Shown piece by piece: positions 16,235 to 27,037 of a stretch of 64,000 nt of DNA. Position numbers and translations under genes: made by a program. The stretch is from Acinetobacter sichuanensis (GTDB lineage: Bacteria > Pseudomonadota > Gammaproteobacteria > Pseudomonadales > Moraxellaceae). Numbering within the stretch: position 1 is the first letter of the stretch; each line of letters begins with the position of its first letter. The stretch lies in the NCBI RefSeq assembly GCF_003024515.2, contig NZ_PYIX02000008.1, forward strand, positions 1-64,000, given 5' to 3'. The notes beneath the pieces were generated by a model, which searched no databases, had not been told where the DNA came from, and saw only the letters and a program-made list of their open reading frames with translations.

Positions 16235-18058
16235 TTAGTAATCAAAGCTGAAATGATCTGCTTCAAGCGCCATCATGGTCTTAGATGGATTCACCATAGA
16301 CTCTGCATGACCTTGTGCACGTGGTAACAATTGTTCAAAGTAAAAATCAGCCACTTTGATTTTTGCTTTATAGAACTCAGGAGTTTCTGAACCTGTACCA
16401 GACGCTAATTTTTCAGAAGCAACAGCAGCTTGTTGTGCCCAATAATACGCCATCATTGAATAACCAGAGAACATCAGGAAGTCTACAGAAGCAGAAGATA
16501 CGATGTCACGGTCTTTACGTGCAGCAAGCATGATACGAACAGTCAACGCATTCCACTGTGCACAGATCTTGGTTAGATCCCATGCAAAACGACGCATGTA
16601 TTTATTACGTGCATGTTGACCGCAGAATTTCAGGATTTCACCTGTGTATTCACGAACCACTTTACCTTTAGAAGAAAGCAGTACTTTACGACCGATCAAG
16701 TCAAGTGCCTGAATACCTGTTGTACCTTCATATAAAGTTGAGATACGCGCATCACGTGCGATCTGTTCCATACCATGTTCTTTGATATAGCCATGACCAC
16801 CAAACACTTGCATACCTAAGTTTGCAGACTCCAGACCCATTTCAGTCAGGAAGCCTTTCAAAATTGGGGTATAGAAACCAAGTTTGTCATCATATTCTTC
16901 AAACTTCGCTTGGTCGCCTTGAAGCAGGGCATCGGTCATTTTATCTGCAAGCTGAGCTGCATGATAAATCATTGAACGACCACCTTCAGCAAATGCTTTT
17001 TGAGTCAATAACATACGGCGTACATCAGCATGGTGAATGATCGCATCTGCAACACGTTCAGGATCTTTTTTACCTGAAAGCGCACGCATAGACATACGAT
17101 CTTTGGCATAAGGTAAAGCACCTTGGAAAGACAACTCAGCATGTGCAAGACCTTGAACTGCAGTACCGATACGTGCTGTGTTCATGAAGGTAAACATTGC
17201 ATGTAAACCTTTGTTGATTTCGCCAATCAGGTAACCTGTTGCTTCATCAAAGTTTAATACCGCAGTTGCAGAACCACGGATCCCCATTTTGTGTTCAATT
17301 GAACCACACGTTACAGGGTTGCGCTCACCTACACCACCATCCGCAGTTGGAATGAATTTAGGTACGATGAAAAGAGAAATACCTTTAGTACCCGCAGGCG
17401 CATCTGGAAGACGTGCAAGTACGATGTGAACAATATTTTCAGTTAAATCATGCTCACCTGCAGAGATAAAGATTTTTGTCCCTGTGATTGCATAAGTGCC
17501 GTCTGCTTTAGGTTCAGCTTTAGTTTTAACCTGACCTAAGTCTGTACCACATTGTGGTTCAGTCAAACACATCGTACCTGACCAAGTACCCGCTGTAAGG
17601 TGAGGCATGTAAGTTGCTTTTTGTTCATCTGTACCAAATTGCAAGATTGTATTCATACAACCCATGCTCAAACCTGGGTACATGGTGAATGACCAGTTTG
17701 CAGTTCCCATCATTTCAGATTTGATCAAGTTCAAAGACATTGGTAAGCCTTGACCGCCAAATTCTTCTGGGTAAGACAGACCTTGCCAGCCACCTTGAAC
17801 AAACTGATCGTATGCTTCTTTAAAGCCTTTCGGTGTAGTTACTTCGCCATCTTTAAAATGACAGCCTTCTTCATCACCAGACTGGTTCAGAGGAGAAAGA
17901 ATATTTTCACAAAAATCTGCTGCACCTTCCAAAATCATATCAATGGTGTCTGCATCGGCATTTTCGCCAATCGACAATGTTTGGTAATGCGCTGGATAGT
18001 CTAAAACTTCATTCATTAAGAAATGAATGTCACGGAGAGGAGCTTTATATGCTGGCAT
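16235..18058 (-). CDS. Acyl-CoA dehydrogenase (long form, DmdC-like)
   Basis: 607 residues, longer than the usual 380-residue enzyme because of an N-terminal extension (MPAYKAPLRDIHFLMNEVLDY) and a C-terminal domain found in the 3-methylmercaptopropionyl-CoA-dehydrogenase-like group. FAD-binding signatures are MCLTEPQCGTDLG (about residue 163) and, in the C-terminal half, QVFGGHGYIKEHGMEQIARDARI (about residue 440). It oxidises an acyl-CoA, handing electrons to ETF; the chain length is unknown. AGGAT precedes the ATG. A dedicated ETF-QO gene starts at the left edge of the window. Confidence 0.92.
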   Translation of the reverse strand: MPAYKAPLRDIHFLMNEVLDYPAHYQTLSIGENADADTIDMILEGAADFCENILSPLNQSGDEEGCHFKDGEVTTPKGFKEAYDQFVQGGWQGLSYPEEFGGQGLPMSLNLIKSEMMGTANWSFTMYPGLSMGCMNTILQFGTDEQKATYMPHLTAGTWSGTMCLTEPQCGTDLGQVKTKAEPKADGTYAITGTKIFISAGEHDLTENIVHIVLARLPDAPAGTKGISLFIVPKFIPTADGGVGERNPVTCGSIEHKMGIRGSATAVLNFDEATGYLIGEINKGLHAMFTFMNTARIGTAVQGLAHAELSFQGALPYAKDRMSMRALSGKKDPERVADAIIHHADVRRMLLTQKAFAEGGRSMIYHAAQLADKMTDALLQGDQAKFEEYDDKLGFYTPILKGFLTEMGLESANLGMQVFGGHGYIKEHGMEQIARDARISTLYEGTTGIQALDLIGRKVLLSSKGKVVREYTGEILKFCGQHARNKYMRRFAWDLTKICAQWNALTVRIMLAARKDRDIVSSASVDFLMFSGYSMMAYYWAQQAAVASEKLASGTGSETPEFYKAKIKVADFYFEQLLPRAQGHAESMVNPSKTMMALEADHFSFDY

Positions 18059-18294
18059 GTGCTTAATCCTAATTTAGAAATAGTTTTGGATTTTCAATCG
18101 ATACTTTCATTATTCATAAACAAAATAAAAATACATTGATAACAGCAACTAAAAGAAATGTCAGAAAAGCTAATTTATCGGGTGAACTATAAGCAAATTT
18201 TATTATTTTTTGCTACAATTTTAACCGTTTGTAAAATGATTATTTTAATCGTTTTTTTTGGTAATTATAATTATTCAAGGTGTTAGACAATTCT

Positions 18295-20634
18295 ATGCGA
18301 TTAAAATATTTAAGCTTAAGTCTTTTTAGTTTGAGCCTGACAGCATGTTCATCACATGTCATTAAAACCAATTCTCTACATTCTAATTTAGATACAACGC
18401 AGCGCGCGACTCAAGCGCTCAATGCGATTTATGAAACGCCAAATTTTGATTATTCAGGAAAGATCAAAATAGATCTAAACCAAAATAAGCAGGGTATTTT
18501 GAATCAAAATGAAAAACAACAACCACGTTTAGATCCTGAAATTGAAAAAAAACTAAATCAATATTTGGTTACACAAAAGATTAAGTTGAGTGAAACAGAG
18601 AAACAAGCATTGTATCAACAAATGGCACAGCCAAATGTCATTGCTTTAAGTGAAGTCATGGGCAAAGGCGCAGCTTTTGTTGAAACGATGCTGAATGACT
18701 TAAATATCCATTATGATGGGACGGTGAATTATCGTCAAAAAATGGCTTCTTTTAACCTGATAACGCAGTATAAAAAACCAAATTTGTCAGTTGAAATGCG
18801 TATTCCCACGATTATTGACTTTAATAATTATAAATTTTATACCCATATTTTTTCATTGATGCCTTATTTAGCAAGCCCTGAAGATCAAGATAAATATGTT
18901 TATTTTGATTTTTCAAAATACAAAGATCAAATCTCTAGTGTTGACCAAAAGGCTTTACTTGAGTATTTAAAACAATCGAGTGTAAGTACATACCTTGTGG
19001 CAGATCAAAATGATCTGCGTCAGCTTAATGTAAATGGCACAGAGCGGCAGCAGGGTATTGTTGAGAAAATTCGTTTGCAAGGGAATGTTGAGGAATTATT
19101 TTTAAAAGCAAATTTATACAGCGCAATAAACCGTGAATATTTGATGCAATCTGTATTTAAAATGGATGCAGCATCAGAACAATCTGCGATAAAAAATTTA
19201 GCTGCTCAAGTGGTTTCAGACGAGTTAGAAGATACAGCTTTAAATGAAGATGATGATCATAATGAATATGATGAAGCCACTGCTGCAATGTATAAACTTT
19301 ATAAAGCAGTCAATAAAACCTTTTTAAATCATGATGATGAGGCTGAAGCGCTTGCGATAACAGAATCAGCAAGCGCAGTAGCAGATGCAACGGATGCTAC
19401 AATTCAACTTGCAGACCATGTAGATGATGAGGATGACTCAGTACACGAAGCAAGCTCAGCAGAGAAAGTATTGCTGACTTCAGCGCAATGTGAAAGCTTA
19501 GCGCAACGGAAAGCCAATATTCGTATGGGAGATGTCGTTTATTGCCAGTCTTATTATGATATGAATGTACTAGATACTGCTGCGACGTCCTCTTTAACAG
19601 AGTTACAGAACTCTGCACGTATACAAGCATTAACTGAAAAATTTAAAACATTCGGTCGTAAAGATCACTTGGTGGATGCTCAGCAATTTAAACAATTATG
19701 GTTGGCTCATCAAGATGAGATCGAAGCAGCTTTACCGATAAAAAATAAAAGAAATCCATTTGTTATAGATTTTTATATTGACCAGTATGGGCGTATGGTC
19801 AAAATGGACTATGATTTAAAATATCACATGGCTGATTTGCAACGTCAGTTTAATGTCAAATTTGATATGCAGATCCAAAACTATGGCAAGGCAACGCAGA
19901 TAGACCGTCAAACTTTAAAACAAGCGAAACCATTTGCTGAGATTTTTAAAGATGGTTTTATCAATCGAATTTTTGGTGGTTTATCAGAGCAAACACCAGA
20001 TTCAGCAAAACAAGGCATTGATTTTTCCCAACAATTAACTCAGTTGGCAAAGACGGCATATCAGCAAACGAAGTCCTATGAAAAAACCTATCAGATTGTT
20101 TTTATAGCGAAATTAACCCATGATTATCCTGAAATTGTAAAACAATATACAACCCAAGATTTACAAGAAATTGCTGCTGTGTACGCTTATGCATATACGG
20201 ATGAAGATATTTATAACCCTAAAGGTCAAGCTTTAAAATATATTCAACTCCTGAAGAAAAAACATCATTTGGAAGAAGATGATCAATTTGATCATGATTT
20301 GGGCAATGATGTTGATGATTTAGTAGAAGGTGTATGGACGACAAGGCAGGGAAGTCTTGAAACTGAAAATTTGTTAAAAAAACATAAAACGGTTGAAGCT
20401 GCATTTGCCTATGAATATATGCAAAAATTTGAGGCAGAAAATACGATTGATGATACGCAGCGTCAGGAGTTTAAAAAGACAGCTCATATTTTAGCAAAAG
20501 CATATACTGCTTTTAGGTCTCAAAAATTTAATCAAGCGATCGTGGCAAATTTGACTGAAAACTCAGTCGAGTTTATTGATTATGCGTTATTTAAAAATAC
20601 TTATGAGAAATTTAGTCAGGCAAATTTAAAGTAA
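18295..20634 (+). CDS. Large hypothetical lipoprotein (779 aa)
   Basis: MRLKYLSLSLFSLSLTACSS is a lipoprotein signal with lipobox L-T-A-C, so the product is anchored in a membrane, probably the outer membrane facing the periplasm. The rest is hydrophilic. Residues about 320-400 form an acidic low-complexity stretch rich in Asp, Glu, Ala and Thr (EDDDHNEYDEATAA, DHVDDEDDSVHEASS). Further on a strand-rich part (IDFYIDQYGRMVKMDYDLKYHM) could be a beta domain. No catalytic motif is seen and I recognise no family. The ATG at 18295 gives the lipobox spacing; a GTG at 18280 also lies in frame. Confidence 0.8.
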   Translation: MRLKYLSLSLFSLSLTACSSHVIKTNSLHSNLDTTQRATQALNAIYETPNFDYSGKIKIDLNQNKQGILNQNEKQQPRLDPEIEKKLNQYLVTQKIKLSETEKQALYQQMAQPNVIALSEVMGKGAAFVETMLNDLNIHYDGTVNYRQKMASFNLITQYKKPNLSVEMRIPTIIDFNNYKFYTHIFSLMPYLASPEDQDKYVYFDFSKYKDQISSVDQKALLEYLKQSSVSTYLVADQNDLRQLNVNGTERQQGIVEKIRLQGNVEELFLKANLYSAINREYLMQSVFKMDAASEQSAIKNLAAQVVSDELEDTALNEDDDHNEYDEATAAMYKLYKAVNKTFLNHDDEAEALAITESASAVADATDATIQLADHVDDEDDSVHEASSAEKVLLTSAQCESLAQRKANIRMGDVVYCQSYYDMNVLDTAATSSLTELQNSARIQALTEKFKTFGRKDHLVDAQQFKQLWLAHQDEIEAALPIKNKRNPFVIDFYIDQYGRMVKMDYDLKYHMADLQRQFNVKFDMQIQNYGKATQIDRQTLKQAKPFAEIFKDGFINRIFGGLSEQTPDSAKQGIDFSQQLTQLAKTAYQQTKSYEKTYQIVFIAKLTHDYPEIVKQYTTQDLQEIAAVYAYAYTDEDIYNPKGQALKYIQLLKKKHHLEEDDQFDHDLGNDVDDLVEGVWTTRQGSLETENLLKKHKTVEAAFAYEYMQKFEAENTIDDTQRQEFKKTAHILAKAYTAFRSQKFNQAIVANLTENSVEFIDYALFKNTYEKFSQANLK

Positions 20635-20656
20635 CGGGTTAAACGGGTTTGAGCAT

Positions 20657-20686
20657 AAAAAAGAACTTGTGATCAAGTTCTTTTTT
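20657..20686. terminator. Bidirectional intrinsic terminator
   Basis: AAAAAAGAACTTG, loop tgat, CAAGTTCTTTTTT: perfect 13-base arms between the convergent lipoprotein gene and aroE. Confidence 0.93.
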
Positions 20687-20713
20687 ATTTTTATGGAATT
20701 TGGTCGATAAAAA

Positions 20714-21502
20714 TTAAAGATAATCTTTGATATTAGGTTTTACACCATTCCAGATTCGAAATGCTTCTAGTGCCTGTCCAACAAGCATTCCAAAACCTTC
20801 TGTATGTTCAACACCACGAGCTTCGGCTTGATCTAAAAAACTTGAGGGTTTGCCATATGCCATTTCATAAGCATAATTAAACTTTAAGTTTTCAGGTAAA
20901 ACTAAGGCATCGCCTGACAAACTTGCTGATGTTGCATTGATAATAATATCAAATTGCCCTTTTAAATCATCAAGTTGACACGCTGATAGTTCAGCTTCAG
21001 GTACAGCATCTTTTAAATCTGCAATTAATTGTTCAGCACGAGCCAATGTGCGATTTGCAATAACAATTTTTTTGACACCTGCTTGTACTAAGGGATAAAT
21101 GACACCACGTGTTGCTCCGCCTGCACCTAAAATTAAAATAGTACAATCATCTAAAGGCCAATCTAAGGCTTGAATGGCTTCAACTAAGCCTTGACCATCG
21201 GTATTGTCACCATGTAATTGACCATTTTCCATCCATAATGTGTTGACGGCTTTGGCAATTTTAGCGCGTTCAGAAAGATGTTCACATAAGGCAAAAGCTT
21301 GCTCTTTAAATGGAACAGTAACATTCATCCCCGCGCCATTTTCGGCAAAAAAGCAACGAACACTATTTTCAAAACCATCTAAAGGCGCAAAGCGTTTTGC
21401 ATATTCCAACTCAATGCCTGTTTTTTCTGCAAAAGCATGATGTAGCTCAGGTGAGCGAGAATGTTCAATGGGATTACCAATAACGGCAAACTGTTTGCGC
21501 AT
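20714..21502 (-). CDS. aroE: Shikimate dehydrogenase (NADP)
   Basis: 262 residues. Reduces 3-dehydroshikimate to shikimate in aromatic amino-acid synthesis. Visible signatures: IGNPIEHSRSPELHHAF at the substrate end (residues 7-23), NVTVPFKE with the catalytic lysine (about 60-67), DNTDGQG (about 99), the NADP loop GAGGATRG (about 126) and NRTLARAEQL. Length is standard. The hemF gene lies further upstream on the same strand, separated by a small membrane-protein gene. Confidence 0.97.
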   Translation of the reverse strand: MRKQFAVIGNPIEHSRSPELHHAFAEKTGIELEYAKRFAPLDGFENSVRCFFAENGAGMNVTVPFKEQAFALCEHLSERAKIAKAVNTLWMENGQLHGDNTDGQGLVEAIQALDWPLDDCTILILGAGGATRGVIYPLVQAGVKKIVIANRTLARAEQLIADLKDAVPEAELSACQLDDLKGQFDIIINATSASLSGDALVLPENLKFNYAYEMAYGKPSSFLDQAEARGVEHTEGFGMLVGQALEAFRIWNGVKPNIKDYL

Positions 21503-21600
21503 GTTGCAAAATCCTTAGACTGAAATTGAGCCTTAATATACGTCAAAAAGACGATGCTCTAAAGTCTAAAGTCTTGCTTATGTGAGGAATGAGAGGGAAA

Positions 21601-21807
21601 TTAAGGATTACAAATATCAACAAGAGTATTAATAAAAATATAGGTCATGTTTAAACATAAGCCAATGATGGCAATGAACATTAAACTAAAGCCAAAATGA
21701 TCATTAAAAGGCTTTTCTGAAAAAATCACTGTACTAATCGCACTGAGTAAGGCAATGAAAAGACTGAAAAAAACGATTCCATTTAGGCTGATATTTTTTG
21801 CGTACAT
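21601..21807 (-). CDS. Small hypothetical membrane protein (68 aa)
   Basis: MYAKNISLNGIVFFSLFIALLSAISTVIFSE, then a second hydrophobic stretch FSLMFIAIIGLCLNMTYIFI; two predicted membrane helices. The start at 21807 has AGGA 8 bases upstream; a longer frame to 21873 lacks such a site and adds a polar, cysteine-bearing lead. No family recognised. It stands between hemF and aroE with gaps on both sides and is probably a separate small transcript. Confidence 0.6.
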   Translation of the reverse strand: MYAKNISLNGIVFFSLFIALLSAISTVIFSEKPFNDHFGFSLMFIAIIGLCLNMTYIFINTLVDICNP

Positions 21808-22006
21808 ATCAATATCCTGAGTATTGGAACTACAAAATAAGTCGATAAATTTGACCTTTTGTATTCCATTCAATTCGAAAAGTAGCGTTATGTGTAGTGT
21901 ACGTGATTTATCTTTTAAAAGAACCAGAAAGCTGTGTGGAAAGTGTCACAAACTATGAATTCAAAACGATGAGATACTGACTTTTTAAGATGGTTGAAAT
22001 GAAAAT

Positions 22007-22038
22007 AAAAAACCCAAGTACATAGACTCAGGTTTTTT
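22007..22038 (-). terminator. Intrinsic terminator of hemF
   Basis: On the minus strand: six A, CCTGAGT, short loop, ACTTGGG, then six T. It lies 15 bases after the hemF stop codon. Confidence 0.75.
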
Positions 22039-22052
22039 ATAACAATAAAAAA

Positions 22053-23051
<999 letters not shown>

Positions 23052-23068
23052 TCAAAACACAAAACCAT

Positions 23069-23111
23069 AAAAAAAATAAGGGATTTTTGAAAAAATTCAA
23101 TCATCCCTTAT
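23069..23111 (-). terminator. Intrinsic terminator of ribA
   Basis: Perfect arms ATAAGGGAT (23076-23084) and ATCCCTTAT (23103-23111) around an 18-base loop; on the minus strand a T-rich run follows. It is 30 bases past the ribA stop. Confidence 0.8.
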
Positions 23112-23140
23112 CGTCTTGGTTTTTATTTATAGAAAATAAA

Positions 23141-23755
23141 TTAAAAATCATCTTTTTCGTACATATGTGACATACGATCATGTTTGGTTTTTAAATAATC
23201 TGCATTGAACTCATTTAAACCGACTGTCAAAGGTACACGATCAATTACATCAATACCTAAATCAGTCAAAGCTTTTAATTTCAATGGGTTATTGGTGATT
23301 AGCTTGACTTGTTGAACCTGTAATTGATCAAGCATAATGCTACACATGTCATAAGTGCGTGCATCGGCAGGTAAATTTAATAATAAGTTAGCATCTACAG
23401 TGTCATGTCCCTGATCTTGCAACGCATAAGCACGGATTTTATTGGTTAAACCAATACCACGACCTTCCTGACGTAAATATAAAATCACGCCTTGACCTGC
23501 ATCATTCATCATTTTCATGGTGTTATGTAATTGGGGACCACAATCACACTTCAAAGAACCGAAAGCATCCCCTGTTAAACATTCAGAGTGGATACGAACT
23601 AAAACGGGCTCAGTAGGCGCATTTTCCAAACCTTTAGAAAGAGCAACATGCTCTTCACCCGTCTGAGGATCCTGAAATACAGAAATTTTAAAATCACCAT
23701 AAGCTGTTGGTAATTTTGAAGTTGCAACAAACGCTATTGGCACAGAATCTTCCAT
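23141..23755 (-). CDS. ribA: GTP cyclohydrolase II
   Basis: 204 residues, stand-alone RibA. Opens GTP to 2,5-diamino-6-ribosylamino-pyrimidinone phosphate, the first step of riboflavin synthesis. The zinc cysteines are in [18 protein letters not shown] (about residues 53-70), the catalytic arginine region is [10 protein letters not shown] (about 94-103), and the C-terminal LITNNPLKL is present. I saw no FMN riboswitch in the upstream gap shared with dxs. Confidence 0.97.
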   Translation of the reverse strand: MEDSVPIAFVATSKLPTAYGDFKISVFQDPQTGEEHVALSKGLENAPTEPVLVRIHSECLTGDAFGSLKCDCGPQLHNTMKMMNDAGQGVILYLRQEGRGIGLTNKIRAYALQDQGHDTVDANLLLNLPADARTYDMCSIMLDQLQVQQVKLITNNPLKLKALTDLGIDVIDRVPLTVGLNEFNADYLKTKHDRMSHMYEKDDF

Positions 23756-24059
23756 TTTTGTTTAGAAATTAGCTAAAGTATAGCGTAATGCTTGGACATT
23801 AGTAGAATTGTCAAACATGTTTTTATAGATAACTTTGCGATAAACTTTTCTTTTTTGTATAAAGCAGACAATAATAGTTGATCTAGAGATAGATTATTCA
23901 GGATAATTGTCATAACGAACACAATTGCGAAGTTGGATTGACTCTAATGACGCATCATTATAAATGTGGCTGATTGAATATGATATGATTCGATCTCACA
24001 ATCATGCTAACCCGTGTCCCTAGCTTAGATTTGCCAGGCTTTAGAAGGCTTTGCCACAT
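23756..24059. other. Divergent ribA-dxs intergenic region (304 bases)
   Basis: AT-rich gap between divergently transcribed ribA and dxs; both promoters must be here. A candidate for dxs is TTGACT near 23937 with TATAAA about 15 bases later, which is a poor spacing. I see no gene, riboswitch or strong hairpin. Confidence 0.4.
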
Positions 24060-25964
24060 ATGTTGTATACTGAAATACCTAGTCAACGTCCTGTTACGCC
24101 ATTGTTGGATGCTATTGATCATCCACAACAATTACGTCAGCTTGAGCAGAGCCAATTGGCACAGGTCGCGGACGAATTACGTCAATTTATTTTGTATGCT
24201 GCTGGTCAAAGTGGCGGGCATTTTGGTGCAAACCTTGGCGTTGTCGAATTAACAATAGCACTCCACTATTGTTTTAATACTCCAAATGACCGATTAGTTT
24301 GGGATGTAGGGCATCAAGCTTATCCCCACAAGGCATTAACGGGTCGCCGAGAACAATTGACCACCATACGTGCTAAAAATGGTTTAGCTGCTTTTCCTGC
24401 ACGTGAAGAATCTGTCTTTGATACTTTTGGTGTAGGGCATTCATCCACTGCAATTTCAGCAGGTTTGGGTATGGCACTAGCACGTCGCTACCAAAAAGAC
24501 CCATGTGATGTCGTCGCCATTGTTGGTGATGGTGCTATGACAGCAGGTATGGCATTTGAAGCGATGAATGATGCGGTTGCTCATCATGCTGACTTGATGG
24601 TTGTACTCAATGACAATGATATGTCTATTTCATGTAGTACAGGTGGTTTTGCTAAACACCTTGCTGCAATTTGGGAAAAAGGGCAATTTATAAATATTGA
24701 TGAGCAAGGTCAGGCTTTTGTTCAAGACTGCCCAGAGTGGGATTACAATTCTCGTTTACATCAATCTGCAACTGATGCAGCAGATAACTTATTTAAAGCG
24801 ATTGGCTTTGATTATTTTGGACCGTTTGACGGTCATGATGTCAATCAATTAGTCCAAGTGTTTAATGCGCTGAAAAAACGCAAAGGACCACGCTTAATTC
24901 ACATTTATACGGTGAAAGGTAAAGGATTTGCGCCTGCGGAAGCAGACCAAATCAAATATCATGCAATTGGCAAAATAAATGCAAGTCCTGCAAAAGCGAC
25001 TGCGCCAAAGTACTCAGATGTATTTGGTCAATGGTTGTGTGATCAAGCTGCGCAAGATGACAAATTACTCGCTATTACACCAGCGATGTGTGAAGGTTCG
25101 GGAATGGTGCAGTTTGCCAAACAATTCCCTGAGCGCTATTTTGACGTGGCGATTGCAGAACAACATGCTGTGACCTTGGCAGCAGGTATGGCGTGTGAAG
25201 GCTTAAAACCAGTTGTGGCGATTTATTCAACCTTTTTACAACGCGGTTATGATCAACTGATCCACGATGTTGCATTACAAAATTTAGATGTGACATTTGG
25301 TATAGATCGTGCAGGTTTGGTTGGTGAAGATGGTCCCACGCATGCAGGTGCATATGACTATGCCTTTATGCGTACTGTGCCAAATATGGTGATCATGGCA
25401 CCAAAAGACGAAAATGAATGCCGCCAAATGTTGCATACGGCTTATATTTATAAAGGTCCAACGGCTGTTCGTTATCCGCGAGGTAATGGACTTGGTGTTG
25501 AGATTCAGCAGCAACTGACTGCACTTGAAATTGGTAAAGCAGAATTATTGCTAGAGTTAAATACTGAACATGAAGAATGCATCAGTATTTTGGCTTTTGG
25601 TAGCAGAGTACAAACTGCATTGGATGCTGCACATCAATTAGCTTCTAAATTGGATATTACAATACGTGTTGTGAATATGCGTTTTGTGAAACCATTAGAT
25701 GAGCAAATCATTCGTGATTTAGCAGACAAAACCAGTTTATTTGTCACTGTAGAAGAACATGCTGTAATGGCAGGTGCGGGTAGTGCTGTGAATGAATTCC
25801 TTGTGCATGCTCAAATTGTAAAACCAATCCTGAATCTTGGTTTACCTGATGAATTTTTGCCACAAGCCAGTCATGCTGAAATGTTGCAAGATTGCGGTTT
25901 AGATGTGCAAGGCATTCAAAATGCAATTGAACAAGCTTGGCTTAATTTTGTGCAACATGTTTGA
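24060..25964 (+). CDS. dxs: 1-deoxy-D-xylulose-5-phosphate synthase
   Basis: 634 residues. Thiamin-diphosphate enzyme joining pyruvate and glyceraldehyde 3-phosphate, the entry to the MEP isoprenoid pathway and to thiamin and pyridoxal precursors. Seen: [10 protein letters not shown] (about residue 77), the thiamin-binding [17 protein letters not shown] (about 150-166), and the catalytic glutamate in [16 protein letters not shown] (about 368). The start is ATG at 24060; an in-frame TTG at 24051 sits closer to AGAAGG and cannot be ruled out. Confidence 0.97.
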   Translation: MLYTEIPSQRPVTPLLDAIDHPQQLRQLEQSQLAQVADELRQFILYAAGQSGGHFGANLGVVELTIALHYCFNTPNDRLVWDVGHQAYPHKALTGRREQLTTIRAKNGLAAFPAREESVFDTFGVGHSSTAISAGLGMALARRYQKDPCDVVAIVGDGAMTAGMAFEAMNDAVAHHADLMVVLNDNDMSISCSTGGFAKHLAAIWEKGQFINIDEQGQAFVQDCPEWDYNSRLHQSATDAADNLFKAIGFDYFGPFDGHDVNQLVQVFNALKKRKGPRLIHIYTVKGKGFAPAEADQIKYHAIGKINASPAKATAPKYSDVFGQWLCDQAAQDDKLLAITPAMCEGSGMVQFAKQFPERYFDVAIAEQHAVTLAAGMACEGLKPVVAIYSTFLQRGYDQLIHDVALQNLDVTFGIDRAGLVGEDGPTHAGAYDYAFMRTVPNMVIMAPKDENECRQMLHTAYIYKGPTAVRYPRGNGLGVEIQQQLTALEIGKAELLLELNTEHEECISILAFGSRVQTALDAAHQLASKLDITIRVVNMRFVKPLDEQIIRDLADKTSLFVTVEEHAVMAGAGSAVNEFLVHAQIVKPILNLGLPDEFLPQASHAEMLQDCGLDVQGIQNAIEQAWLNFVQHV

Positions 25965-26019
25965 AGCTTTTAAATACTCATAAATAAATGAGTTAAAAAA
26001 ATAGCAACAAAATTTCCCT

Positions 26020-26055
26020 AAAAGCCCCAATATTTGTTAAAATGTTGGGGCTTTT
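26020..26055 (+). terminator. Intrinsic terminator of dxs
   Basis: AAAAGCCCCAA and TTGGGGCTTTT form perfect 11-base arms around a 14-base loop, 55 bases after the dxs stop and before suhB. Confidence 0.9.
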
Positions 26056-26101
26056 ATGCATTATTCTTTATCAGTATCTTCAAATTTGTAGTGGGTGTTC
26101 A

Positions 26102-26932
26102 ATGGAACCTATGGTGGTTATGGCTGCGCGTGCGGCTCAATTAGTTGGTCAAGAGCTTTTAAAAGCGCATCAAAATCGTCATAAACTCGATCTACAAGTC
26201 GAAGAAAAAGGTATTGATGGTCCAGTAACTCGTGTAGATCGCTACATTGAGCAACTAACAATTGATACACTTCGTAAAAGTTATAAAAATCACAGCTTCC
26301 TTGGTGAAGAATTTGGTTTACAAGAAGGTAAAGGTCACGATGCAGATTGGTGCTGGGTGATTGATCCGCTTGATGGTACGCTAAACTTCATTAATGGTTT
26401 CCCTCATTTCTGTGTTTCTATTGCAGTTCAACATAAAGGTGTAACTCAGCACGGCGTTATTTATGACCCTGTGAAAGATGAGTTGTTTTCTGCAAGCCGT
26501 GGTCGCGGTGCAATGTTGAACCAACGCCGTATTCGTGTAAATGTGAAAGACAACCTTGAAAATACATTCATGGGTGTTGGTCATGCATTCCGTAAAATCC
26601 GTAATGGCGAAGTGGTTTCTTATGCAAAAAACCATTTTGATTCATTGTTAAATGTGACTGAAGCTGGTGCGCAATATCGCCGTGCAGGTTCTGCTGCATT
26701 AGATTTGGCTTATGTGGCTGCGGGTCGTTTAGATGGTTATTTTGAACTTGGTTTGAAACCTTGGGATATCGCAGCAGGCGAACTCATTGTAAAAGAAGCG
26801 GGCGGTACAGTGGTTGATGCACGTGGTGGTTCTGATTCTATGGAAAACGGTCAAGTGATCGCATGTTCTATGAAAATGTTAAAACCATTAATGCAAGCGG
26901 TTGTTCCTGCTTGGGGTGAAGCTGCGAAGTAA
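26102..26932 (+). CDS. suhB: Inositol-1-monophosphatase family protein SuhB
   Basis: 276 residues. Magnesium-dependent phosphatase fold; in E. coli SuhB also works in rRNA transcription antitermination complexes. Both family signatures are present: DPLDGTLNFINGFPHFCVSI (about residues 86-105) and WDIAAGELIVKEAGG (about 220-234), with FLGEEFG supplying the metal-binding glutamate. The start MEPMVVMAARAAQ at 26102 matches the family; a longer frame from 26042 reads through the dxs terminator. A terminator follows. Confidence 0.95.
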   Translation: MEPMVVMAARAAQLVGQELLKAHQNRHKLDLQVEEKGIDGPVTRVDRYIEQLTIDTLRKSYKNHSFLGEEFGLQEGKGHDADWCWVIDPLDGTLNFINGFPHFCVSIAVQHKGVTQHGVIYDPVKDELFSASRGRGAMLNQRRIRVNVKDNLENTFMGVGHAFRKIRNGEVVSYAKNHFDSLLNVTEAGAQYRRAGSAALDLAYVAAGRLDGYFELGLKPWDIAAGELIVKEAGGTVVDARGGSDSMENGQVIACSMKMLKPLMQAVVPAWGEAAK

Positions 26933-26957
26933 TTTATGCTTTTGTAGATTGAGTTTT

Positions 26958-26988
26958 AAAAAGCCTTCATGTGAATGAGGGCTTTTTT
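26958..26988 (+). terminator. Intrinsic terminator of suhB
   Basis: AGCCTTCAT, loop gtga, ATGAGGGCT with one T-G pair, preceded by an A-run and followed by a T-run. Confidence 0.88.
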
Positions 26989-27037
26989 ATGTGATATTGG
27001 AAATTATAAGATAACTAAAAATAGGGATTTAAAAAAA

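Noticed and set aside
21808..21873. Longer start for the small membrane protein at 21601
   Set aside because: No ribosome binding site at 21873, whereas AGGA lies 8 bases before the start at 21807.
23756..24059. FMN or TPP riboswitch upstream of ribA or dxs
   Set aside because: No conserved core of either class could be found in this AT-rich gap.
26975..27037. ATG start at 26975 for the kinase-like gene
   Set aside because: It lies inside the suhB terminator stem and lacks a ribosome binding site; the TTG at 27038 places the first strand at the N-terminus as in related folds.
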